Below are positions 10,383-19,740 of a DNA stretch of 64,000 nt, piece after piece. Position numbers and translations under genes: made by a program. Numbering within the stretch: position 1 is the first letter of the stretch; every line of letters begins with the position of its first letter. The stretch covers positions 25,430,542 through 25,494,541 of the forward strand of contig CM055076.1 of NCBI GenBank assembly GCA_029204045.2. The letters run 5' to 3'. This DNA comes from Tillandsia leiboldiana (lineage: Eukaryota; Streptophyta; Magnoliopsida; Poales; Bromeliaceae). The notes beneath the pieces are model-generated. The model saw only the letters and a list, made by a program, of their open reading frames with translations. It was not told where the DNA came from and did no database searches.

Positions 10383-10912
10383 TGTCACGCCCCGAGTTTT
10401 AAAAGTCAGGTAAATTTTTTTTTTTTTTATTTAATCAGAGTTCGCAAACCTGGGCGTAACAGACCGCCACACATATAGGAAACCCTCTATCCCATGGACA
10501 GAGACTCCCCTATACATGCACGGCTAATTAGTGATCATCATCAGAAAACAATAGATATCTCAGCTAATCATACTAATCTAATCAGTCAAGAAAATCTTAA
10601 AATTTACTTATTACATCATCATTTTTAAATATCTGAATTAACAGGAACTGAAAAGAAATGCGATAAATGAAAGGCTGAATAAATCATCAATCTATGTCAT
10701 CAGGGGGACAGCTCTATCGTGACAGGCTCACTGGATCGTCCCGACATCTCCCCACCCGACGGACCTGAAAAATTTTACCGGACTTTTAAAACTCGGGGGG
10801 ATAGAGGGTTTCCTATATGTGTGGCGGTCTGTTACGCCCAGGTTTGCGAACTCTGATTAAAAAAAAAAAAAAAAAAAAATTTTACCGGACTTTTAAAACT
10901 CGGGGCGTGACA
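10383..10912. repeat. LTR scraps closing element 1
   Basis: 10383-10773 is the inverted terminal part of the LTR (starts TGTCACGCCCCGAG). About 10774-10798 is a short plus-strand piece of LTR end, and 10799-10912 is the final 114 bp of a plus-strand LTR with its A-tract and closing GGGGCGTGACA. The 3' LTR is therefore almost entirely deleted, and the LTR tip is repeated twice in tandem. Confidence 0.8.
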
Positions 10913-10917
10913 CCCTT
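10913..10917. repeat. Target-site duplication, right (CCCTT)
   Basis: Matches 1488-1492 and directly follows the terminal CA of element 1. Confidence 0.85.
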
Positions 10918-11380
10918 TGCCACTTGTGTTGTGTTGAACAAATGATGCTATTGCAAATTTGTGGTATTTTAAAATGGGCCAATAAAAAATCCTAATAAGT
11001 TACTTTGAGTATGTTGTTTTACAATCTTTATGCAACTGTGTTTCATGTTTGTTATTTTTGCAATTTGGGTGCAAAATATGTTTCATTTTACCTTTTTTTC
11101 ACAAACTGGAATGTTCTTATACCACCTTACAGTGTTTTGTGCAATAAAGGTATCTGCCTTGGTGTTTCTGACCCGTATAGGGATTGTCATGGGTCCAATT
11201 TGTAAAGCGGAAAAAAGTATACTAAAGATGCAAAAAATAAAAGAGACTGACTTTTTAATGCAACATGGTCTTTTACTTCAATGGAATAAATTCTGTTATT
11301 TTCTGTGCGTTTAAGTTTCACCAGCTGTTCAGCCAGAGAGTAGGAAAGTATATATCGAAATTTTAATCATTTCTTTTCAG

Positions 11381-11476
11381 GTCCAGATGGGAGGTGCTGA
11401 AGCCTATCCCCAGTATGGGTCACTGTACGTTTCTCAAGCACCATACGACGCGCAACAAAATCACGAGCACAAATAA
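11381..11476 (+). pseudogene. Orphan terminal exon of an unrecognised gene
   Basis: After a strong acceptor (TTTCTTTTCAG at 11370-11380) a 31-codon reading frame runs to TAA at 11474-11476, with the C-terminus APYDAQQNHEHK, rich in Tyr and Gln. About 460 bp of AT-rich sequence upstream looks like an intron. No upstream exons are found on the other side of element 1, so this is probably a gene tail moved here by duplication. The copy at 29965-30060 keeps exactly the same 96-bp length although the surrounding sequence is indel-ridden. I do not recognise the family. Confidence 0.45.
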
Positions 11477-12347
11477 ATTTTGAACTTGTAATTATAATTT
11501 TGAGATATTCTTTCGAGTCATGCTATTATATATTTTGTCTTTTGTATTTAAACCTGTTAAATGGTTATCTTGACATTTTCTGAAAAGCCATGCTATTTCA
11601 TATTTTGGCTTTTGTATTCAAGCATGTTAAGAGATTTCCTCTTGATCCCATCTAGTTACAGTAGTGTCTGAGAATTCTGACATCTTAAGTTATTTGACAA
11701 TCTATTGATCAAATGGAAGAATTTGCAGTAGTTGATCAGGCACAAGTTTTACTTGCTTAAATTGCTTTATTATAAGGTATCTTAGGAACATTTTGTCTGA
11801 TAAAAGTTGTTGTTTATACTATTAATCATGGCCAAAATGGAGACTATAAGAGCATGATCATGTTATACTTAATCTGCTCAAGGTTGTAGTTGCACTTGTT
11901 GAGAGAGAGCTCTTGCATCTGTTAAACTTGAGAACTTTGATGCATTGTATGGTAATTATCTTGGATCAACTACAATTGTATCTGAAGTTTGATTTGAAGT
12001 TCATATTTTCCATGAGAATTTTGATTGTAACAAGCCCCCAAGTGTTTGACTCAGCTTTAATCTCTTCCTATTTCGGTTCAATAGTTTAGTCCATGATGTT
12101 TGGTCCAAATTCAAGTGACTACTCCAATTTTTGTTTGATTCGGGTGTTGTTTGGTTTATGGGGATATTCCGTGAAACAGTAAATCTAAGTCATGGCATTT
12201 GGTTCAATGAAAAACAAAATATTTTTCGAACCATACTGATTTGGTTTGTAGAAAAAGAAAATGAAAATGATGATATCTGGGTTTGTTTGTTTAGGAATCT
12301 CTGGGTTCGTTATTACGTCTAGGGTTGTTTTCTTTTTTTTTTTCTGC
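11477..12347. other. AT-rich spacer with no recognised gene
   Basis: Probable 3' UTR and downstream sequence of the orphan exon. It is AT-rich, and no open frame of note, RNA gene or repeat structure was found. It ends at 12348, where homology to the upstream region of copy C begins. Confidence 0.5.
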
Positions 12348-12832
12348 AGTAGTATGCAATCTCGTTATCAAAAAATAAAAAAATAAAAAAAAATGATTAT
12401 ATCATTGAAGAGATATTTTTCTGTTTCAGTTTCAAGTATAATTTTTTGAGAACGAATATCAAAAGAAAAATGAAAATAAGTGATTTCTACATAAATACAG
12501 ATACAGATAAACATTATATTCGAACTTGAGTACGTCGTATTTTCACTTTTTATACTTATATTATTATTATTATTGTGACTGAAATCATATTTAGCACTTT
12601 TTATACTTATGATAACAACAATAACTGAAACTTTATTTATTTAGCATTATTTAAACTCAATTTCTGATTCGAATTTGAATAAAATCTCGAATTTTCGTAC
12701 GTAGTACGGTTCCGGTTCAGAGTTTTGTGAAGAGACCTGGTTTTTTTTAGCACGTTTCATATCTATAACTGTATCCCCTCTGCGTTATCGCTCTCGAATC
12801 ATCTCATAGCTGAACCTTCGCGAGAAACTCTA

Positions 12833-14096
12833 ATGGCGACTGCGAACCCTAGCCCCGTCGTCTCCGACCAGAAGAAGCGCGCCTTCGAAGCCCTAGAGTG
12901 GAGGTTCGCCGCCGCTGCCAAATCCGATCTCCTCCACAAAGATCACCTCAGAAGCAAGAAGAGGAAACGCAATCCCTCGCAAAAACCCCAATACCACGAC
13001 CCGAAGCGACCCGCCGCCGCCCTATCGTCTCCTCCTTCAAAATCCGATCCCTCTTCCTCCATTAGAGGTTCGATTCGATCTTGGCCACTTTGTTCTATGG
13101 TTCGACTATTCGGTGCTCGAAGAGAATTGATGTCGTGGTCTTCTCAGGAGACTCGGGACCCTCAAATTCCACTCCCCAACGGAGGATCTCAGGTTCTTAT
13201 TTAATACTTTTGATTACCTCTAATTATTGTATTTATCTAAAAATCCTTCTTTTACGCTCTCTAGATGGGCACGAAAAATTGCTACAAGCTGCTACTATGG
13301 TAACAATGGTACAAATTTGTGTTTTTGAGTTTAACGATCCTTTTTCTTAGACGCAATTGTATCTGTAATAGTATTCCCGTGTTCGAGTATTGTGAAGGAT
13401 TTGAGTAGAAGGGATGCGGTCCACAGAATTATTAGTGACATCGTTGGGAAGGGCGAAGAAGCTGGGAAGTTTGCGAGGGAAGCTAAGAGCTTAAAATTGG
13501 ATAATTGGGTTTTGCTTGATAACTTTGTTGCAAAGAACAATGGATCGGCGGATGCCCGCATGAGAGCATTAAAGAGTCACTCGAAGAGGTCAAAGAAGCA
13601 TATGTCGAGGAAGCAACATCGGAAAGTTGGGTCATTTAATTTGCCCAAGGAGTTTCATAAGTCAGTCTTCTACTGGACACAGAACTTCCAGTATGTATTT
13701 TTATCGTTTTTGACCGTTTTTGATAGTTAAAGCTCGATTTCGATTAAAAACATGGGTTTCCAGATCGGGGGGTATCTATATTCCGTGACATTTTCGGTAT
13801 ATGAAAGCCGGTTGTATTGCTTTTGCTTAACTTCAAGGAAATTGTATAGTTTTTACATGCATTGGTATGGTTGGGTGGGGGGAGATATTGATGAACCATG
13901 AAAAACAGTAGGTTGCCAGAATGTAATTTTTGCAAAATAGAAACTGAATATATAGAATAAATTTAGTTCATGCGAAAAGATGTACTGAAACCATTACTTG
14001 AAAAAAAGTAAGACTGAGAAGTCAAGTTTGGAGCAATTGAGATTATCTAGAACACCCTTAAGAGTTGAAAAGAATCTACAATTAGGTTATTGACCT
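12833..14096 (+). pseudogene. POP4: RNase P/MRP subunit p29 copy B (exons 1-4 only)
   Basis: The 5' half of the p29 gene: exon 1 12833-13067, exon 2 13148-13192, exon 3 13265-13299, exon 4 13398-13660 (donor GTCAGT). Homology to copy C stops at 14096 inside intron 4, so exons 5-8, which encode the conserved barrel-like RNA-binding domain, are absent. Exon 3 is 39 bp shorter than in copy E (lost between ATGG and GCACG), an in-frame loss of 13 codons, so the remaining frame stays open. Homology to copy C begins upstream at 12348. A transcript could encode a truncated N-terminal protein, but loss of the core domain makes RNase P function unlikely. Confidence 0.82.
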
Positions 14097-14720
14097 CGGG
14101 TATCAACCTTCAATAACTTTTTATATACAAAATAAAAAATCTATATAATTTTTTTAATTTATCATCATTGAATCGCCCAATCCCGATCTACAAGTCAAAG
14201 AAGAAACAGATCGGTTGTTCCCCTCAACTCGCTAATTAAATCGATCCGTACTTCTTGGAATAAAACCACGTATCTATCAAAAAAACCCTAGAAATTAGCG
14301 GAAGATAGTAAATAAGACACCTTCAAGCAAAAACTCATAAAAAAACATAAATCGGAGGCAAAAATCCCCCAAAAAGGGATCAACCACGCAAAAAGGGTAA
14401 AGCAACCGCCTTTAGGGATAAACTCATCCAAAAACGAAGATCGGAGGCAAAAAATTCACAAAAATAGATCAAAAGGAGGGGAAAAAAAACGCTAGATCTA
14501 CATATTCAGACTCCCGATTTCCACGAAAAATCAAAGGATCTGTGGATTCATACCGCAGTATTTTCCGCAGTAGGCCGACATCACTGCTTCGAGGTCTCCG
14601 AAGAGGGGAAGAAAACTAGATAGAGAAAAAGAGTGAGATCGGAGAGTAGAGAGAGAAAGGAAGCGAACGGCAAATGGATTGGTGAGGGGGGTCCCCTTTT
14701 ATACTCCAAAAAATATATTC
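14097..14720 (-). pseudogene. Promoter and first exon of an unrecognised gene (minus)
   Basis: On the minus strand a TATA box (TATAAAA, 14703-14697) is followed by a pyrimidine-rich leader and an ATG at 14581-14579 about 115 bp downstream. The frame MSAYCGKYC runs to a donor-like GGTATG (exon end about 14554). The AT-rich sequence down to 14097 looks like intron 1, cut off where it meets truncated copy B. No second exon is seen, so this is the head of a gene joined tail-to-tail with a headless p29 copy. The short Cys-containing start is too little to name a family. The duplicate is at 32656-33300 (ATG at 33134-33132). Confidence 0.5.
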
Positions 14721-15238
14721 GGAGACCCCTCTCAACTAATAGGATATTCTTAAACTCCCCCCCTAAACTTTTCTTTTTTCATTTACACCCCTAAACTTTC
14801 AATTTTTTGGAATTAGATAATCTAAGTAAAATTCTGATTAATTGAATGGTGGTAGCTAATCAAGATACTAAATTAAACAAAAATTTTAGCTTGATTAATT
14901 TTAAAAAAGCCAAATAAAAAAATAGTAGAACTTAGAAATGTGCCAATTAAAAAATAAAATAAAAAAAATATGAGGGGTCTCTACACGTGTGTATTATAAT
15001 AATGCAAGCGATAGATCCGTGGTTTTAGACCGTAGAATGGAGTGGTTGGACGAATATTTTGGAAACTTGTGGGTGCCCCTTGTGTTGTTAGCAAAGAATA
15101 AGAGGATTTTGTTTCCTTTTAAAAAATAAATAAATAAATAAATCTTATCGTACCAATTAAATATGAAATGAAATTTATTTGAATCCCGTTCAAATTATCG
15201 GTCCAAAATATTTAAATTTAATTATTATTACTAGTGTT

Positions 15239-15270
<32 letters not shown>
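14721..15270. other. AT-rich spacer
   Basis: Low-complexity A/T-rich sequence upstream of the minus-strand promoter. No gene, RNA or transposon ends were identified. It ends in a (TA)n run at about 15249-15276. Confidence 0.5.
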
Positions 15271-15275
<5 letters not shown>

Positions 15276-15279
<4 letters not shown>

Positions 15280-15483
15280 TAAAGTTTATATACTCTCAAA
15301 AGTATAAGTTCAAATATGTTTGTGATTTTTTTATCATTTAATTTGTATTGAAATTTGTGATTTTGTAAAGTCAACTAAAAAGAGAGAAATAAAAAATAAA
15401 TAATACAAATCTTAATGCAATCCAAAGGTACAAAATTTATAAATATATTTGAACTTATACTTTTGAGAATATATAAGCTCTAC
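15276..15483. mobile_element. Short TIR element (MITE), about 208 bp
   Basis: Ends are long imperfect inverted repeats of about 45 bp: AGTATAAGTTCAAATAT near the left end and its complement ATATTTGAACTTATACT near the right. The left end adjoins a (TA)n run, suggesting a TA target. It has no coding capacity. The duplicate is at about 33809-34016. Confidence 0.65.
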
Positions 15484-15484
15484 T

Positions 15485-15894
15485 TGTTACAAACTGATCC
15501 TTTTCACCGTGGCGATGAAGTCGTGAATTGAGCTGCGGTGAAGGGAGATGATGGTCCTCACTTGAAGTGAGGAACAGGGTAGCCCGAGTAAGAGATAGAG
15601 CAGAGAGTTGTGGGTAAGAAGAGAGATATTGGGAGGGAGAAGGTTAGAGAGAGATAGAGAGATAGAGAGTAGAGAGGAGAGATTTGAGGAGAAAGCAATG
15701 TAATATTTCATCTATGTCTTTACACATAACCTCTCCACTACTTAAGCTATTGCAATACACTAATGCTAAAAATAATAGAAAATTGTATCTAAGCCTTCCA
15801 GAGTTGGGCCCCCGGTCACCCAGTGTGCCTTCTGGCTTGCCTATGGTTTCGAGGCCCGGCCCGTCACCCTATCGGGTATGGGGTTCCGACAACA
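15485..15894 (-). mobile_element. Candidate solo LTR (copia-like)
   Basis: Read on minus, the block starts TGTTGTCGGAACCCC and ends with TAACA, about 410 bp, with a CT-rich tract in the middle, as in many plant copia LTRs. Flanking five-mers (CTACT and TCGTA) do not match, so no target duplication supports it; the left end adjoins the MITE. The duplicate is at about 34018-34425. Low-to-moderate confidence. Confidence 0.4.
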
Positions 15895-16340
15895 TCGTAA
15901 ATAATATATGCTAATATTATTTACGTGTCCATTCCCATGCCATTTCTAAAAATATATTACAACCACTCCCTCAAAAGTAGTTTAATTAATTTCCTACCTG
16001 GTGACTGACTTGTGATTAATTGACTTCAAGATTTGTTTTCTTACTCATTATTATTATTAGTTTGCCAAACCTATAAATTTCATCTTAGTTGAAGGATATC
16101 TCATGTTAGATCTGATTGGTTCTATTTAGTGAGAAAATTGTTGTTTTCTTTTTTTTTTTTCATTTTGTGCCAATATATACTAGTTATCATATCGTGTTCT
16201 TTTCAAAATAAAAAAAGAATTTCTGCGTATATATCCTGACAATAATTTCTATAATGTTGATATTTACGTGCGTCACTCTGAAAATCATATATTTATTTTT
16301 AGAAGATTCGATCGGGCCCCAGATATATTAGATCATTAGT

Positions 16341-17216
16341 GGGTGTTTGGTTCGGGACTAGAACAGGAAATAAGGGGTTTATCCCTCTTATTCTATCAAA
16401 TGCACCAGAAATTATTCGGTACAGTTAGTTTCAGTACAAGCAGAATAAGCTGGAACAACAATTCTTACCAATTATTTTTTATTTTTATTTTTTTACCAAA
16501 CTACCCCTCCTCCACTCCTTTCTCTCTTCCCAATGCACTCTCTTCATCACAGATCCCTCTCTCTCCTCTCTCTCTTTTCCTTCATCCCATCTCCCGATGC
16601 ACTCTCATCATCACAAATTTTGAAATTTTATATTTGAAATTTTAACTTTAATTTAAGCAAATAAAATATTAAATTAAATATTATTTTCATAAAATATAAT
16701 TGATTTTAATTTTAATTTTATCTTAATTTTTTTAAGACTTTAATCCATTAATTAAAATAAAGAAAGTAAAAGTTATTATTTGAAAATGAAAAAATTTTAT
16801 GTTTAAAATTTATAATTTAAAATTAATATTATAAAATTTTAAATTTAAAAATTTAAATGTTGAAATTTTATATTTTAAATTTTAAATTTAATTTGAGAAA
16901 ATAAAATATTAAATTAAATATTATTTTCAAAAAATATAATTTGATTACGATTTTGATTTTATCTTATTTTTTTAAAGCTTTAATCTATTAATTAAAACGA
17001 ATTAATTAGATTTTAACAACTTTTATCACATATTAAATCTTGGGGGCAAAAAGGTAATTTATTCCAACCTAATCTCTTTATTCTTTTTATTCCCCATTTT
17101 CATACCAAACACAAATTTCTTATCCCTGAAACCGAACCATTTTTTCACTCTTGTTCCTTATTTTATATCTATCCCCAGAATAGCTAGTTCCGGCTTATTT
17201 CGTTACCAAACTAGCC
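16341..17216. mobile_element. Non-autonomous TIR transposon, about 880 bp
   Basis: The left end GGGTGTTTGGTTCGGGAC and right end (complement) GGCTAGTTTGGTAACGAAAT are imperfect terminal inverted repeats of the GTTTGGT type common in Tourist/PIF-like MITEs. The interior is AT-rich with near-palindromic TTTAAATTT-like stretches and no open frame. TAA after the right end, and before the left end of the duplicate, suggests a 3-bp target. Relatives are at 34871-35773 (duplicate) and 58631-59295 (truncated, reverse). Confidence 0.65.
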
Positions 17217-19238
17217 TAATTATATGCAACATGCTTAATGCAACATGCTCAATGCAACATGCTCAATGGCCAACTGTCGGCAAATAGCCGGGATAGAATC
17301 AACAAGGAATCACTGACCAAATCCAACGAGTCATATCACAAGTCTCAATATGTCACCGACCAATCAAGTCCACTATTCCCGAATGAATGCCATAGTGTCA
17401 CCAACCTATCAAGTCTATATAACTCGAACATCATGCAATAGACACCAGATGTCATAAATCACGAAGTCACCAAATCATACTATGTCTCAAGATCATATGC
17501 TATAATCATGTCATATGAACTCTAGCAATCATAGAATACCGCTCTACTTCTAGGTCATGATGCAAATACGAAAGTAGAGCAAACATGAACGAAGTGTGTG
17601 GTGCTCAAGTGCTCAACATGCAGAGTGTGTAATCAAGAAAGGAAACACGGGGGAAGAAATGTCACCGAGCATGCACCACTGAACAAACGTCAGATCGAAG
17701 TACCCACCTGAAGTCCGATGAAGCACCTAATGCCCAAAAGTGATGCAACTAGTCACCTGTACCTACGAAAGGTACTATAAAATCATAAACCACTCGAAAC
17801 TAAATACCACTGTAACCCACACATCGATCCACACTCCGAGAACCATTCGGGCCATCGATACCTTTTACCGATTCCCGAAACCTGCCGGAGATCCCCGGCA
17901 ACGCACCGGAACACAACCGAACCCACATAGTGTCCTAGAGAAATCCAACACTTACCGAAGACCACCCGCTGCCCCCAGACACACTGATTTGGGTGTCTGG
18001 GCAGCAAGACACAAACGACGTGAGTAGGTGCGACTAACCAGAACCAAACAATACCGGGTTTCCGAGGATGCCAATTTCGGCACCGAAACCCCCCACAACC
18101 CAACCACTGCCTCTAGACACATGAGGAAGTAAGGATGACCAGCCAACAAGGCTCGAAAACAAACGAAATGCGCTCAAGTTGACAAAATTAAATTTCTGAA
18201 TAGAACCGCGATCGGACGACCGATTTGGCCGATAATCACGCCGGAATCCCAAAATAAGCACTGCGATAGTCTACGGGCATAGGACGACTAGTCCAAAGGT
18301 CAAACACAACTCATACATGCTTCCTGAGGCAACCCTCATGCAACACTTGCGCAAAAACCCCAAAACATACACCAAAAGCAAGATAAATACATAAAAATAC
18401 AGTAATTAAGCATTTACCAAAAATTCCCAAGCTTTGGAATTCAACTAACACCACTGCTAGACAGGTCTCGACGGTGTTGCTGTAGCGTCCGCGACAAAAA
18501 GGGAGCAGGCAGGGACCGCGTCGCTGCTGCCCAAGGAGAGGGGGAGACATTCAGTTCACAAAGGATGCTGCAAGGAGGAGAGGATCAAGATCCGGGCTCA
18601 CCTGTTGAGGAGGGGGCGCCCGGACTCCAGGGAGGCAGAGCAGGGCGGCGCGCGGCTCCCCCCACGCACAGGCCCGCTCGGCCTAGGCTCCGCGCGGCCT
18701 GGGCCCTGCGTGTGCACGGCGGCCTGCTTGGTCGCGTGCAGCGGGCGCCAGGTTCCCGCCAGGTGCGCCCTAGGCTGGGTCCCGCGCGGCCCACGCAAGC
18801 CCTAGGCGGCGGCGGCGGCGCGCAGCCCGCGTGCGGGGCTTAGGCGCGCGGCGGCTGCGTGGATGGAGCGCCCGAACCCATGGTCCTCTGCTTCGGCTTC
18901 GACGACGACGCAACGACGACCGGATCTAAGGGAGAAGGAAGAGGGAAATTTGTGGCTTCTTCTTCTTGGTGGCTGTGGAGGAGGAAGAAGAGAAATTGGG
19001 GGATAATCAGGATTTTGCAAGCCCTAATCCTGAACCACCCTAAGTACCCTTCTCCACTCAACAATTGAACTAATTTCCACCAAGTCCTCAAGCAAAAATC
19101 TCTCCCTTTAACCCCAAAAATCCCATTTTGAAATTTGAATTTTTGAACTAAAGTGTCCAACGCCAACTCACCTCAACTCAGATAAAAATTATGTAAAGAC
19201 TCAAATTCAGATGTTTTTAAAAAATTGCAGATATTACA
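17217..19238 (-). mobile_element. LTR retrotransposon fragment upstream of p29 copy C
   Basis: Read on minus it starts TGTAATATCTGCAATTTTT at 19238 and runs through a very GC-rich block (18560-18850) with donor-like CAACAGGTGAGCC, then into AT-rich sequence. The right border is supported by comparison with copy B. In B the unbroken site reads CTGCAGTAGTATGCAA (AGTAG at 12348-12352), whereas here AGTAG (19239-19243) directly follows the TTACA end. That makes AGTAG the likely target site. The other LTR end and matching AGTAG were not found; the left part abuts the TIR element. The short frames inside are compositional noise. Confidence 0.55.
17226..17266 (+). repeat. Short tandem repeat, ATGCAACATGCTCA type
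   Basis: Three copies of a 14-bp unit (ATGCAACATGCTCA, first copy with one change). The second segmental copy, near 35781, has two units, so the array differs between them. Confidence 0.7.
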
Positions 19239-19740
19239 AGTAGTATGCAATCTCGTTATCAAAAAATAAAAAAAGAAAAAAAAATGATTATATCTTTGAA
19301 GAGATATTTTTCTATTTTCAGTTTCAAGTTTAATATTTTGAGAACGAATATCAAAAGAAAAATAAAAATAAGTGATTTCTACATAAATACAGATACAGAT
19401 AAACATTATATTCGAATTTGAGTCCGTCGTATTTTCACTTTTTATACTTATATTATTTATTATTATTATTATTATTATTGTGACTGAAATCATATTTAGC
19501 ACTTTTTATACTTATAATAATAACAACAATAACTGAAACTTTATTTATTTAGCATTATTTAAATTCAATTTCTGATTCGAATTTGAATAAAATCTCGAAT
19601 TTTCGTACATAGTACGGTTCCGGTTCAGAGTTTTGTGAAGAGACCGGATTTTTTTTTAGCACATTTCATCTCTATAACTGTATCCCCTCTGCTTATCGCT
19701 CTCGAATCATCTCATAGCTGAACCTTCGCGAGAAACTCTA

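Larger units (their letters stand above)
1493..10912 (+). mobile_element. Rearranged Ty3/gypsy LTR retrotransposon (element 1)
   Basis: A single insertion bounded by CCCTT duplications. In order: left LTR (1493-6280), tRNA-iMet-type primer binding site (6288-6299), plus-strand gag-pro (6461-8247), inverted gag-pro (10202-8248 on minus), inverted primer site (10364-10375), inverted LTR fragment (10383-10773) and the last 114 bp of a plus-strand LTR (10799-10912). No reverse transcriptase, RNase H or integrase sequence is present, so the element cannot be autonomous. Long LTR, CCHC-type Gag, DTGAS protease and iMet primer fit the Del/Tekay chromovirus group, but without pol this placement is inference. 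Because outer borders and target duplication are intact, the inversion arose inside the element during reverse transcription or after insertion. Confidence 0.85.

Noticed and set aside
13081..13350. Alternative p29 exon-2 frame ending in PLPNGGSQ
   Set aside because: The frame using acceptor TTCTCAG/GAGACTCGG joins exon 3 in phase in copies B and E and makes the C/E difference silent; the other frame runs into a stop in exon 3.
15900..15925. TAATATTAT near 15913 as a geminivirus-like nonanucleotide origin
   Set aside because: The conserved TAATATTAC is not exact, there is no stem-loop, and no Rep-like sequence is nearby.
18565..18843. GC-rich frames at 18565-18843 and 37107-37367
   Set aside because: Open in several frames on both strands, low complexity, and inside an LTR-like fragment. 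No domain or splice context supports a gene.
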